NCBI GenBank assembly: GCA_933207985.1 | Contig: OW240924.1 | Coordinates: forward strand, 73,013,236 to 73,077,235 | Reading direction: 5' to 3' | Source of the DNA: Pelobates cultripes | Taxonomy: Eukaryota; Chordata; Amphibia; Anura; Pelobatidae | DNA length: 64,000 nt | Shown here: positions 46,430 through 59,900 of the stretch, piece after piece | How the letters are laid out: each line of letters begins with the position of its first letter | How positions within the stretch are numbered: position 1 is the stretch's first letter | Position numbers and translations under genes: made by a program | The notes under the pieces: model-generated | Databases searched by the model: none | What the model was told of the DNA's origin: nothing | What the model saw: only the letters and a program-made list of their open reading frames with translations

Positions 46430-46642
46430 TACTTTACCAACGGTTGTGGATGCATGGAATAGCCTTTCAGCTGAAGTGGTAGAGGTTAACACAGTAAAGG
46501 AGTTTAAGCATGCGTGGGATAGGCATAAGGCTATCCTAACTATAAGATAAGGCCAGGGACTAATAAAAGTATTTAGAAAATTTGGGCAGACTAGATGGGC
46601 CGAATAGTTATCTGCCGTCACATTCTATGTTTCTATCCTACC
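46430..46642 (+). mobile_element. CR1/Rex1-like LINE 3' tail
   Basis: 'tggatgcatggaatagc' through 'ttatctgccgtcacattct' is the reverse complement of the tail at 3142-3330. It retains an uninterrupted TTAA at 46504-46507 that corresponds to the MITE insertion point in the copy at 43760. Confidence 0.8.
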
Positions 46643-47390
46643 CTTACCTCTTGTGCCCCTTTACCCCCACGCCCTCTAGCATATAAAGCTTGTTTGATCA
46701 GGACCCTCAACACCCGTTTCCGTGTATCCAACTCATCTCATTGTGAATACATGTCTGTTAGTCCACCTATTGTACAGCGCTACGGAATTTGTTGGCGTTT
46801 TCCAAATACAGTAATACAAAGAAATTCTACATGTCTGTTAGTCCACCTATTGTACAGCGCTACGGAATTTGTTGGCGTTTTCCAAATACAGTAATACAAA
46901 GAAATTCTACCTGTCTGTTAGTCCACCTATTGTACAGCGCTACGGAATTTGTTGGCGTTTTCCAAATACAGTAATACAAAGAAATTCTACCTGTCTGTTA
47001 GTCCACCTATTGTACAGCGCTACGGAATTTGTTGGCGTTTTCCAAATACAGTAATACAAAGAAATTCTACCTGTCTGTTAGTCCACCTATTGTACAGCGC
47101 TACGGAATTTGTTGGCGTTTTCCAAATACAGTAATACAAAGAAATTCTACCTGTCTGTTAGTCCACCTATTGTACAGCACTACGGAATTTGTTGGCGTTT
47201 TACAAATACAGTAATACAAAAAAATCCTACATGTCTGTTCGTCCACCTATTGTACAGCGCTACGGAATTTGTTGGCGTTTTACAAATACAGTAATACAAA
47301 AAAATCCTACATGTCTGTTCGTCCACCTATTGTACAGCACTACGGAATTTGTTTGCGTTTTACAAATACAGTAATACAAAAAATTCTAAG
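46643..47390 (+). repeat. 80-bp tandem array grown from a LINE/SINE-type tail
   Basis: Eight units begin at 46750, 46830, 46910, 46990, 47070, 47150, 47230 and 47310. Each contains 'tgtacagcgctacggaattt'. Sequence 46643-46750 and the unit resemble the 3' end of an L2-type retroposon ('ttgtacagcgctacgg', then 'gttggcg'). Units 1-5 are almost identical. Units 6-8 share 'ttttacaaata' and 'aaatcctac'. Because 80 is not a multiple of three, overlapping 61-codon open frames recur every 80 bp and are not genes. Confidence 0.95.
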
Positions 47391-47689
47391 TCAATTTTCT
47401 AAATTTTAAGGCAAAATTGTAAACATGGTCCAACATTTTTTTTTTTTTTTTGTGTGTGGTTATTTTGGGTTTAGAAATAAATCAATGAAAGGTTTGAGTT
47501 CCTGAGAGCCTCCCCCATTAGAGCCTGGCCCTGTTACAGTGTGGTGTGCAGTGGTTATAGTACCCCTTGTGAAATCAGCCCCCAGCTGGGGGATCCTATG
47601 GCCTTCCCACGGTCTCCAGGGAGCTTCCCCGCTGCTGGCTCTGCTTTCCTGCTATTGGAGGAGTCCCAGGGAATCAGACACCGAATAAA

Positions 47690-47971
47690 CCCCCAGCGTA
47701 ACGAAGGGACCGGTGAGATCCAAAAAAACAAGCTCACAACTTCCGCTCTATGTGAAACGTCACCACATACAGGCAACCTTTGACCTTCAGATGGTTTCTA
47801 CTTCCGGTGTGTGTATATCATACCATAGAGCGTGCGTTAGGTTAGTTCTATCCACCCGGATCTCTATGGTAGCTCCGCCATCTTTGTACACCCCCAAAAA
47901 AAAAAAAAAACAATCCCTATCTGTACACACAGAGAGTTTGTGATGAGAGCTGTGCGTTTTTGGTACATGAG
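47690..47971. promoter_or_regulatory. Probable bidirectional promoter of SRP54 (-) and the methyltransferase-like gene (+)
   Basis: The stretch is CpG-bearing and lies between the two divergent genes. It contains 'cttccgctc' and 'cttccggtg' (ETS-type, both orientations useful), 'aacgtcacc' (CRE/ATF-like) and 'ccgccatcttt' (YY1-like). No TATA box is apparent close to the plus-strand start at 47972. SRP54 needs an upstream leader exon, for which this region is the best candidate. Start sites are inferred. Confidence 0.55.
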
Positions 47972-50900
47972 ATGGACTTTACTGAAGCCCAGAATGCTAT
48001 CCTCGGACTTTTGGGAAACGTGTCTGCGGACGCTTTACCTAAAATTATCCATTGGATGAGAGCAAGCAGTAAGCTATAATAGCATGTCTCATTTTATTTG
48101 TTTGTGCAGATGGGAGATCTAATAAGACCTGCTGTATGATAATATTTTTTTTTGCATTTAAAGCATTCTATTAATTGTTTTCCTAATATATATCTTATTC
48201 TATTTACATGTTCATTTACATGTCTTAGAAATAAATAATTGATATTATAGTTGGCAAGCTCTAAATTTGTCAAAACATTGCAAAATTAAACTGTGCCAGT
48301 TATGCTTAAATAAGATTTTACTACACAAAATTCCACCTGTATGTTGTTCTGCCAGAGAATGTAGAGAATAGAATATAGGAGGGGAAAAAAGGTTGCAATT
48401 ATAATCCCTCTTAGCCTGTTATTTCTGCACATAGTGGTTGTGCTGGTGCCCTGTTCGCCAACAATTCAATGGTGAGAACAGGAAAACACTCTTCCAGACA
48501 TTCTTCTGGTCTCCATTGAAGCAATTACAATACATGTGATATCCCTCTGGCAAGAACATTTTGATAGAGAAGTATAGCACAGGGTAATTAATATATGACA
48601 TTCTGTTATAACAGTGATGCACTGGCAATTAAGCTGTCCTGTTGACGTTGGATGAATACTTATTAAGGATGCACCGAAATGAAAATTCTGGGCCGAAACC
48701 GAAAATTCAGGATGCCCTTGGCCGAAAATGACTTTTTCCCCCAAATGATTTACAAAAAGGTTTTTTTTCCCTATATTTATTAATATTAGACTTTTTAATG
48801 AATTTAATCTTCTATGAAAAACTTCCCATCTCTTTTAGTTGTCCCCCCGCTTAATGTTCACCTCTCCCCTCCCTCTTTTTTAGTGTTCTTTCCTCCCTCC
48901 TCCCCAGTCCCATAGTGTTCTTTTCCCTCCTCCTCCCCAGTTCCATAGTGTTCCCCCCCTCCCCTGTCCCATAGTGTTCCCCCCCTCCCCTGTCCCATAG
49001 TGCTCCCCCCCTACCCTGTCCCATAGTGCTCTTTTCTCCCCTGTCCAATTGTGCTCTGTTCTCCCCTTTCCCATAGTGCTCTTCTCTCTCCTCCCCTGTC
49101 CCAGTGTTCTTTCCCCCCTCCCCTGTGCCATTGTGTTCTTCCCCCGTCCCATAGTGTTCTTTTCTCCCCTCTCCCCTGCTCCATAGTGTTCTTATCTCCC
49201 CCCCCCAGTCCCATAATGTTCTTTTCCTCCTCCTCCCCAGTTCCATAGTGTTCCCCCCTCCCCTGTCCCATGGTGCTCCCCCCCCCTGTCCCACCCTGTC
49301 CCATGGTGCTCTTTTCTCCCCTGTCCAATTGTGCTCTGTTCTCCTCCTTTCCCATAGTGCTCTTCTCTCCCCTCCCCTCCCCAGTGTTCTTTCCCCCCCC
49401 TGTGCCATTGTGTTTTCTTCCCGTCCCATGGTGTTCTTTTCTCTCCCCTCTCCCATTAGTGTTCTTATCTCCCCCCCTCCTGTCCCATAGTGTTCTTTCC
49501 CCTCCCCAGTCCCATAGTGTTCTTCCCCCCCCGTCCTATAGTGTTCTTTCCCCCCCTCCCCTGTCCCATAGTGTTCTTTTCATGTAATCATTACTATCTT
49601 CCATTGTGATATATAATGATCTGAATTGTTAATGCAAGCATGTCTGTTAAGCTATGAACTACAAATAAAAAAAATATATATATTTTTCAAAACAAATTTA
49701 ACCCGTTTTTGGCCGAAACGGGATAGGCCCATTTTCAGCCGAAATTTCGGTGCATCCCTCATACTTATATGGAGGATCATGCAGGATCTCACTTAGACCA
49801 CTGTGTTGTAGTCTTGTGCATGCGCGAGAGTACAACAATAATGCTAGCTCCTGACAAATGAAGTGGGGGAAGTTAAAGAAAGAACCGAATGAAGGATAGC
49901 AGGACTCTCCATCGAAAGCTTCCTTAGTCTTCTACCCCCAGGCTACTGCACACCAAGTGGACATGTTATTTCTAGGGGTCTCTGCAAAATGTCTGCTTTA
50001 CAGGGACACTACAGTCACTCAGACCACTTGATCTCAATGTGGCCCTGTCTTTTTAACCCTGCAATGAAAAACACTGTATTTTTATTTTTAGAAATAAATA
50101 TGTTTTCATTGCAGGGTTAAGTCCACCTCCAGTGGCTGTTTTTCTACGAGGAAGCTTGAGTGCATGCAGCACTCACAGCTCCATGCGCATTAGGTCCCCA
50201 ATGCTTATCTAGGAGAAGCATTCGATCGGTCCACAAGCTCAAAGCCTCTCATTGCAGATAACCTGTATTAGTTGTCCAACTATACAGCATGGGCAAAGCT
50301 TTTTAACTTCCTTATTGTGTCATCTGCAGTTGTATGAAAAATATCTAGAACTCTTAGTACCATAATCACTACAGTAAGCTGGAGTGTCCCTTTCATTCTT
50401 GTAATGTATAAACTCCAAGCCTAAATCTTATTCTTCAGGCTCCAAGCACCATGACCTCCTCAGTGATTTGAAGTTGTGATGGTGATTGGAGTCTGTATAT
50501 GCAGTACTTCTGGATGAAGCACCGCACAAATGGATTTTAACCTATTTGCTGACGGAGGTGTAACTCCACCTCCAGCGGTCTGATTGGGGGGTTATTAGCC
50601 GGCCTGGAACTCTTGTCAATTCTGTACAAATTTTCATGATTGCTCTCAGATTGGATCGGCTTCTGCAGTTCTGCAGAAATTGGAAGCGGGCCACCAGCAC
50701 TAAAAGGAACCTCAGAGCCTAGCAGCACCCCAGGTATGAGGGTAAACCATTGATATATGGTTTGCCCCTTACTGGGGAACCAGGCCAGGTACTCCTGACA
50801 TTATAATAATCAGTGGGCTGTACTGTTCAATTGTTAGTATTATATGTTGTTTGTAATAGGCATGTGTAATATATCTGAACTTTTTAATTTTTGCAGGTGA

Positions 50901-53900
50901 CTTTGAAGACTTCATCATTAGCAACAATGATGTAATACTGAGAAGTATTTCAGAGGACTTACGAAGCAGCTTACCTGTGCATGCGATGGTTAGCTCAGAG
51001 AGTCAAGCAATTCAAACTGTGAGATATTTTTTCAAACGTAGAAATCATTTTTTTAAGAAACCAGTCCATTTTAAAACCATATTTGAACGTATCTATTTAC
51101 ACTGCCTCTTTATATGTTTTTATTTTTATTTATTTTTTCATATGAATCATTGTCCAATTCTTCTATTTCTTCAGTTCCCCATAGTATTCATAAAGGATCA
51201 CTCCTGCTGAAATGGTTATCGTGCCAGGAGTACTCTGGCCTCCTCCCAGTGCGAATGGTTTGACAATCTACCTGAGGTCTGCTGGGTGGCAGTAAACTCT
51301 TCCCCTGGCGCCTGTTAGCTCCCCTGACATTCTGCGGTACAGAGGAAGAGGTTATTGGAGCCTGGCATACCCTAGCCAAACATATCGCAAATTTGTTTCA
51401 CTACTTGCAATGAGGACGCTACCAGTGTAACCCAGGCACCATAACCACAATAACTGGCTGTAGTTTTTAGAGGACTTGGAGTGTTCCTCTAATTGGACAT
51501 TCAGGACTGAGCATTATAACCACTATCACTAACCGTAAAAGTCCTAGAATACTGTCCTACACATTTCCCTATATTATTATTATTATTGCCATTTATATAG
51601 CGCCAACAGATTCCGTAGCGCTTTACAATATTATGAGAGGGGGATGTAACTATAAATAGGACAATTACAAGAAAACTTACAGGAACAATAGGTTGAAGAG
51701 GATCCTGCTCAAACGAGCTTACAGTTTATAGGTGTTGGGGTATAAGACACGTTAGGACTGGAAATATCAATCAAATAGGGTGCGAGTGAAGCAGAGCTGG
51801 AGGAGAGAGTAAAGCACCGCCCTATAAGAGAGAGCAAGAGACAGGTATGTAAGGTAGAGGTTACTCTGGGAGGCCATAAGCTTTCCTGAAGAGATGGGTT
51901 TTAAGGCTCTTCTTAAATGATTGAAGACTAGGGGAGAGTCTGATGGCGGTAGGCATTCCATAGGAAAGGAGCCACCCGCGAGAGGTCCAGCAAGCGCGAG
52001 TTGGCCGTACGAGTGCAAGCAGCGGTCAGGAGGTGGTCACGGGCAGAGCGGAGGGAACGAGGAGGGGTATACCTATGGATCATTGAGGAGATATAAGAAG
52101 GGCTAGAATTGTTCAGTGCTTTAAATGTATGGGTTAGTACTTTGAATTGACTCCTATAGGATACAGGGAGCCAATGTAAGGACTGGCAGAGGGCTGATGT
52201 GTGAGTGGACCGACTAGAGAGGAAAATCAGTCTAGCTGCAGCATTCATTACAGACTGTAGCGGGGCAATACGGCTTTTGGGGAGACCAATCAGGAGAGGG
52301 TTACAGTAATCCATGCGGGAAATTACTAGAGCATGGACAAGCTCTTTGGTCGCATCTTGCGTAAGAAAGGAGCGGATGCGGGCTATGTTTTTGAGTTGGA
52401 ACCTACAGGATTTGGCAACAAACTGGATATGAGGCTCAAAGGTGAGGCCAGAGTCAAGTATGATGCCAAGACAGCGTGCTTGCAAGGATGGACTTATGTG
52501 GATATCACTGAAGGGAGAGCGAGAGAGGAGGATCAGTATTAGGAGGAAGAAAGACAAGGAGTTCAGTTTTAGAGAGATTGAGTTTCAGAAAGCGTGAGGA
52601 CATCCAGTCAGAGATGGAAGAAAGGCAAGCAGTGACACGTTGCAGAACGGCAGGGGAGAGGCCCGGGGAGGAGAGATATATCTGGGTGTCATGAATGAAG
52701 GGTCAAGTGGGAGCTGCAGATTTACATGAAAATAGAGCAGACAAAGGAATGAAAAGGTACGTTTGCAGAGACGGTGTCAAGGGATATGGTGTTTTGAGTT
52801 TCCCTTTAATGTTGGTTAATATTTGTCTGTGTAAGTATGCATCCCCACTTCGTGCCTGCCTCTGACCATCCTTTGCACGGCGTCCCAATTCACTTTACTT
52901 CACCGTATTTCATTTCAGATTCAGAATCTCAAGCAGCCAACGCTTCACGTCGATGCTTTCCTTTATGACGATGAGACTGTTGATACCTTGTGCAACGAGG
53001 GGAAGATGAGTCGTAACTATTGTTTATCTTGCGGTTCTAGACATACTGCACCCATTGGTAAGTTAATGTATGTTACAGACGCCCATTCATATTAACCCAG
53101 TCTGTCCGTTATACCATTAATTATTAATATAGTTTATATTGTTATAGATAAATAGCCACTTTACCTTTTTGATTCACTTTCAAATGACTAGTTTTTAGGC
53201 TACATACTATTCTTTTTTTTTTTTTACTTTAAACAAAACCTAAATACCTTTTTGGTCTTGCTGAACATATTAGTACTACATCTCTAACTTCTTTTTTATA
53301 TATAGATTTTTTGTCCCATTCTTTTTCTCTCCTGGAGCTCAAGTTTCTTTTCCAACATGTGTTACCTGACTTGACTGGGAAGACATTAATAGATGTTGGA
53401 TCAAGACTTGGTGCTGTCCTGTATGCGGTAAAAAATTGTGACTTCTATATTTATCTTTTCCCTGCACCCATCCTACCTGGCCAATGACATGTTCCTAATA
53501 CAGTTTGGTTTGGTTCTGATTTCTAAATTGAGGATTTAGAAACAAATTGACACTGTTCTTTGCATGTTATGAAGAATTTAGACCTTTCTAGTTCTTTAAA
53601 TATCTCTCTTAGCTGTGTTCTTTCACTGTACATCAGGCTAGGCTATAACTCACGTATTTCATACTTTGTTCCCACTGATGATATTGGGACTACCGTACAT
53701 CTCTATTGATCTCAGCTTATTGTTGTTCTGCTATTGTGTATTCAACCATAATACACTTGTACTTAGACATTGAGCCAGCTACCTTCTAATGCCACCAGCT
53801 GGTAAATATGGGCAATCCTTACGTAAGGCACCCTTTAAACTATTCAGCATATCCACATGGTACTAAGCATTGAACATTAGATCTCATGCAGTATTTAGGG

Positions 53901-56900
53901 AGAAACCTACTCTGTGAACTAGTTAAAAAGATACTGTAAGCGCCAAAACAACTCTAGCTTAATGAAGCGGTTTAGAGATCATGCCCCGCACGGTCGATGC
54001 TCAATTCTCTGCCATTTAGAAGTTGAATTTGTGCATTCATTCAGCCAGAGTCACACCTCTACTGGCCCACACAGCCTCCACAGGGAAAAAAAGCTGTTGT
54101 TTTTCCTCCCCAGTCTGATCTTACAGCAAAGAGTGTTCATTTCAGACATTCTTAGCTCCAGCTCTGCTTATTGAATTTTAATCACACAAAGGAGGCTGTT
54201 GCAGGCTATCAACAGATCAGGAAATAAAAAATTCAAAATTAATCACACTGTGCAGTAAGGGAAGTTTAAAAATTAGATCTTTTTTTTTTTCTGGAAGTGT
54301 GTAGGAAAGATGTGTGAGTCACAGCCAGGTATGTTGTGGCTAGGGACGCATAAATAGAGAATTAAATGGTGAGACTGCATGGGGCATAATCTAAACACAC
54401 AAAAAACAACTTCGATATGCTAAAGTTATTTTGGTGGTTAGAGTGTCCTTTTAACTAGAAAATCCCACATTTCCTTGACTAATAAAAATACCATTATCAT
54501 CTGAAGCATTTGTCGGGGTTATTTTCCAAACCTTGGGTCCTGTTATACCTTTTCGAGTTCTGTTTCTGTCAAACCAAAGCCATTTTTGTGCCATCCGATC
54601 TACTACACACGATACAAAATAACCACATATTACTCATCATGTCCTATAAATACCTCATCTCTGCGTGCCATTTTTTACAGATATGACAAAAGCATGGACT
54701 CCTATCTCCGTTGTGGTTTTGTTGCAGTTGAGGTACATTGTTGTGTTTGTTTGTTGTATTTTTAGGGTTATGTGTATAGCTCAGCCAATCATTTATATGG
54801 AGTGGAAATTAATGCAGAATTTTGTGATCTGCAAGAGAAAACAATACAGAAATATCAGTTTTCGGACAGAATCAAGGTAATAGTTCAACAAAAACAATCA
54901 TTGATATAGATACGCTTGTCGGGCATCTTGGTAAATAAATTAACTTAATAGAGTGAATGTTGATAATGTATTTGAGAAATATAGTAAAAATGTAAATATT
55001 ATCACAAACATTCTCTGTAATTGGTTTATAACCCCAAGATCAGGGCTGAATTTCTATCCCAGGCTCACCTTTATTATAAAAATACGTTCTATGTTGGTGT
55101 CGTTCTAAGGTGTCACAAGAAAGTCATTAATAAGATATACCCACTGTATCTCTCATTGCAAAGGCAAAAATATTTATCACTTTAAACAAGTAGGACTTCA
55201 TACCAGCATATTAAAAAAAACAAAAAAAACAAGCATAATTATTTTCTTAGTTATTCTCTCACACTTTCAGTTCTATACTGCCACCATTGTAGTGGCTGCT
55301 GAATTTCTCGGCAATTTATAAATAATAATAATAATCGGTTTTCTCTTCTATGTCCCCCCCACAGGTATACCAGTCGGACATATGTAGTCAGAAGTCCCTT
55401 CTTCAAGATGCAGATGTGGTTGTCTTAAATAATGTGTTTGAATATTTTCTCGGGAAAGAAAACCAATTGAAGTAATTTTCACTATTTTTATATCTATGAT
55501 ATGTTAATGAAGATTTGTCCCCTGCAAACTTAGGTCAGGAGCATGTAATGGTTCAATAATTTTGAGATGATCTATTTCATTTATTCAAATATTTATTTAT
55601 TTTTCCACGTTACAGTTTTTGAAACACGTAGTACAGAGAGAGGTATTATTGCACATTAATCAGTGTTTATTATATGATTACAGGCATTGCGAATAAACAG
55701 TCATTTGTAGTGTATTGACAGGACATCCTGGTAAAAATAATGTACCCACTTGTTTTCATTTTGTCTAAATTTTGCAATTAGTGCATCATTTCCCCTCAAT
55801 TAACTATTCGCACATAAAATACTTACTATGTGTTAGTACTGATGGATGAATATCTGTATAAGTAATCCGTGTTTGTATTTGTTGGGAACATGTGAGCTAC
55901 TGTAAATAGAAATTATCTTTTAGGATGCAGTGTTAGATTTCTCGTGAACCTGTAGCTGAATGTATGTGAACCATACAAATAAAAGGACCTGTACATTTAG
56001 TTGGTTAAAAATGAATCAGAGCTGTGAAGAGCTGCCGGCAGTTATATAGTGTGCGTGCGTGTAGGCCTCATTCATTTTTGTATTTTAAATTACTGCACAT
56101 GTGTACGCTCAAAGATTCTCCAGTAGAAAGAAAATGGGAGGTCTGGGACTGACTGATGTATCTCACCCACTTCCTGGTTTAAACAGATGTTATTGCAGGT
56201 GGCTCAATAGCCAGTGATTTGTGGCACAGAAATAGTATACTAGCTTATAAAACATGACGAGGACCACTTTGTGCACGTTAACTTTCAAAATGTATTTCTA
56301 TGATTTTTCTTTACACCTGCACTCAGCTCTTTTTTTTATGACCCAATTCACTCTGAGTTAATAGTAAAATGCAGGACATTTTCCTTTAAACTTTATATAT
56401 ATATATTTTTTTTTTTATTAAGCAATTTTCAAGTTTACAGTGAACATTTCCTTGTACAGTCTGTAAATCAAGTTGTTGTCATGTGTACAGAGATACATTG
56501 TCATCTTGCTGGGTTACATACATGTTTAACATAGTGTTCACTTAAAACAGTTTTTAATGGTATATCAACTGGGGAGAAAGGGTAGGGGTAGAAGGGGAGG
56601 GGGGGGGTTGTACAGGGGTTGAGAGTCCAAGTCTGAGTTGTTTAGTATTTGCATTCTTTTGGTTAGGTAGGAGGGAGGAAGGAGTTTGGAGTCTTGAAGG
56701 ATTCGCTTTGTGGGGTATTTTGTCACCCAGTAATTTGTTATATTTTTATTGTTGCTACCTGTGATCGTGCAGGTGGCATAGTGTCTGTCGCTATAATAGT
56801 TATCTCGGGTGGTGAGTTTTCGGATTGTGTGCTATGGTGCGGTGGGGAGGGTGGCTTCGTAGGTCTCCCAGATTTGCCAGGCTGTTTTCCAAAAGGTTGC

Positions 56901-59900
56901 TTTGGTAGAGAAAGCTGTTCTGCTTGCTATTTCATAGAGTTTAGTGGCGTTTATGATTTGTGTACATTGCGGTGTTGTAGAATTATTATGCCTCTATAAA
57001 TCTGTAAGGCCCCTTTAAATCCTCTTGCTATACCTCTAAGAGGCCCCATGGTTTTACAAGAAAGCTTTGTCTATAGAACATAGAATTTGCATGTCAGCAA
57101 GAAATAGCTTTGATAAAATGTGTATTTACTAAAAGCCTTGAAACCTAACCTTGAGAAACTAACAGTGCCAGCTACACTCTAAATGGATAGCTGCCAAAAG
57201 GCCCCTCCCGTCGAGTGAGCTCCTCATGTTAGCAAAATGGCGCTAAAACCTGGAGGAGATAATCATGACGAGGATAGTGACCTAGGATGGTACACCCCAT
57301 AGGGAGGGCATTTTTCTAACTACTTAGCACCTAAGCCAATTAACAATGTCTATTTGTCTATATCTTGATTTTCTTCAATGATGTAATAATGCCTTTAAAA
57401 GGGCCTGCGAGCCTGCTTTTTATTCAGAAGCCATTAAACTTCTCCGAAGTTCTTTCATTAACCTGAACTCTGTGTCTCAGTGTGAATTTACTTCTGCGTG
57501 CACGCAACTTTATTATCTTTAATTTGGACAGGAACAGATAGTCATTCAAACTAATTGGTTTGCAGTAAATCAACTACAACAGCGGCATGGTTGGTGCTTC
57601 GGCTTTTTTCCATGACCTGCCTATTAGAGTTAGGGCTGCTATATTGATTTGGTAGATCAGGTATCTGATTGTTTTAGGGAGTTTTGGTGGGTAGTTGTGG
57701 AGTAGTAGGCAGTCTGGGGTTTGCGGTATGCGGATGCCTGTGCTGGCTAGGATTAGATCTGTCAGTGCGGACCAATAGGGTTGTAGTACTGGGCATGTCC
57801 ACCATATGTGGATCATTGATCCGGCTGTCGAGGCGCAACGCCAACATTTGTCAGAGGCCTCCGGGTACATCTGTTTGAGGCGTGTGGGCAGTAAGTACCA
57901 TCTATATAGGATTTTTCTGGATAATTCAGTATGGTTGGCACTGAGTGTGAGGGTTTTGGGGGTAATGAATATCTTCCTCCACATTGCTTCGGGGAGGGTT
58001 TGTCCTAGGTCTTTTTCCCATGCTATGACGAAGGGGTATCTAAATGTGGTATCATGCTGTAATATGTTGGTGTATAGCATTGAGAAGGTTTTTTGTGTTG
58101 GTATCAGTTTGAGTATGGTTTTCTCAAAGCATGTTAGTGGAGGTTCGTTGGGCGTAATCTTTACTTCGCTTTGGTGTTTTGTTACCCACGAGTGAAATTG
58201 CCTGTGGGAGAAGTGGGCTGCTGTAGGAAGTCCATGGAGGTTTTGTACCTCTGTGAATGTTAGGAGGCGGTTCTCTTGGTACAGTTGATGTATGTAATGT
58301 ATACCATGTCGTTCCCATATTTTGTGGTTAAAGTTCGGTATTATGGAGCGTATGGCAGATAGTGGCATTGCTCTAGAATGTGGGCTTTGTGAGCAACATA
58401 TATGTTTGTTTTTTTCCCACACTCGTAGTGTCGCCTCGGTGGTCGGTAGTAGTGTAGTGTGTTGTAGCTTGCTTTGTTTGGGGGCCCATATTAGTGCCAT
58501 AAGAGCATGTGGTTTGACCGCGTCTCTTTCTATTGTTACCCATTGGGGGGGTAGGTTTTGACCGTGAAGTAGTATCGTGCTATTTAGGATGGCTGCCTGA
58601 TAGTATGTTTGGAGATTGGGTGCGTTCATTCCGCCTTCGGGGGTTTTTTGGTAAAGGATGCGAGCACTTACTCTTGGCATCTTATGGTCCCAAGTGAATT
58701 GGTTGAGTAGTTTTTGTGCTTCCTTGAAATATGTGGTTGGGAGGTGGATAGGTAAGGTTCTGAACAGGTATTGGAATTTGGGGATGATTATCATTTTTAT
58801 GGCAGCTAGTCTGTCGGTCCACGAGAGGTATTTTTTCCGCCAGCTTGTTAATATGGTTCGGGTTTCCTTTAGGAGTTTTTGGTAGTTACTTTTATATAGG
58901 CCTAGGGCGGTGGGTGTGATGGTCAGTCCTATGAAGGTGAGATTGTCTGATCTCCACTCAAAGTTGTATTGTTTGGTTAGAGGTGTATGTTGGGGTGTGT
59001 TTAGGCTTAAGGCTTGTGTCTTGGTTAGGTTGAGTTTATAATAGGAGCACCTGCTATATTCCTGTAGTAGTTGAAGAAATGTGGGGATAGAGCTGTGGGG
59101 GGTAGTAAGTGTGAGCAGAATATCATCTGCGAACAGCGTGAGTTTGTACTCACGCGGTCCAATTTGAACCCCATGGATGTCTGGGTTTTCCCTGATTAGT
59201 GCCGTAAGTGGCTCTAGCGCCAAGACATATAGCATCGGGGAAAGGGGGCACCCCTGCCTGGAGCCGTTCGAGATCTCAAACGGAGTGGATGTGAACCCTC
59301 CTCCCACCACTTTAGCGGTCGGGTTGCTGTATAGGGTTTTTACTATTGAGATAAACGTATCCGGGAATCCATATTTCTGCAGGACCGCCAGGAGGAAGGG
59401 CCAGTGCAGTCTGTCAAACGCTTTTTCGGCGTCAAGTGAGAGAAATACACCATGCTCCCTCCCCCGTAGGCTCTGTATTAGGTTGATTACCTTGCGCGTT
59501 CTGTCGGCGCCTTGCCTCCCCTTGATAAACCCCACCTGGTCCTGGTGGATAATCGCCGGGAGAATGTTAGCTAGTCTATTTGCGTATATTTTAGCAATTA
59601 TTTTTATGTCTGTATTTAACAGTGAGATCGGGCGTAGGTTTTGCCCTTAAAACTTTATATTTTGATATTTCTAATTTATTAATACTTTTTTTTTTTTTTT
59701 TTAAGAGCATGGGCTTTTCTGAATGAGAACTTAAGGAAGAGAGGAACCCTTTTAGTGACTGTACCAAGCTTGAAGGAATCTCTGGGAAAGCTAAAGGTGT
59801 GTAATGGTATAATTTGGCCTGTAAACAGATGTCATTTTATTTTTTGTTTGCATAATAAAATTGGCAATTCTTCTGTGCTGTACTTCTTTTTTAATATGTA

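Larger units (their letters stand above)
56399..59649 (-). mobile_element. 5'-truncated young L1, antisense, interrupted by a solo LTR
   Basis: It is flanked by the target duplication 'aaactttatat' (56388-56398 and 59650-59660). The 3' end is a T-run on the plus strand at about 56408-56418. Reading on the minus strand, it begins abruptly in the reverse transcriptase at NLRPISLLN and runs open to the LTR. It lies in the intron between the exons at 55365-55471 and 59706-59796, ending about 45 bp from the latter's acceptor. Confidence 0.93.

Noticed and set aside
46595..47374. A ladder of overlapping 61-codon plus-strand frames
   Set aside because: They are generated by the 80-bp tandem unit, whose length is not a multiple of three.
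46750..47390. CRISPR-like array
   Set aside because: Units are contiguous 80-bp tandem copies with no unique spacers, and the setting is a vertebrate nuclear gene. The same applies to the 31-bp repeat at 12639.
47967..47971. Upstream ATG as start of the methyltransferase-like protein
   Set aside because: It is in a different frame from the conserved exons. The ATG at 47972 continues in frame through all eight exons.
48851..49587. Open frames on both strands rich in MGQGRGE or SPPLSHS peptides
   Set aside because: They are frames through a polypyrimidine minisatellite inside a hAT element, open because the units lack stops.
51928..52557. A 209-codon minus-strand frame as a host gene
   Set aside because: The conserved blocks are those of an L2-type LINE ORF2 C terminus, followed by the typical tail.
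56973..57581. L1 3' UTR instead of an LTR
   Set aside because: L1 coding sequence continues on both sides, and the segment has TG...CA inverted ends with a 4-bp duplication.
57574..59535. A 653-codon minus-strand frame as a host reverse-transcriptase gene
   Set aside because: It has a target duplication, a T-run tail and truncation inside the RT domain, so it is a 5'-truncated L1 insertion.
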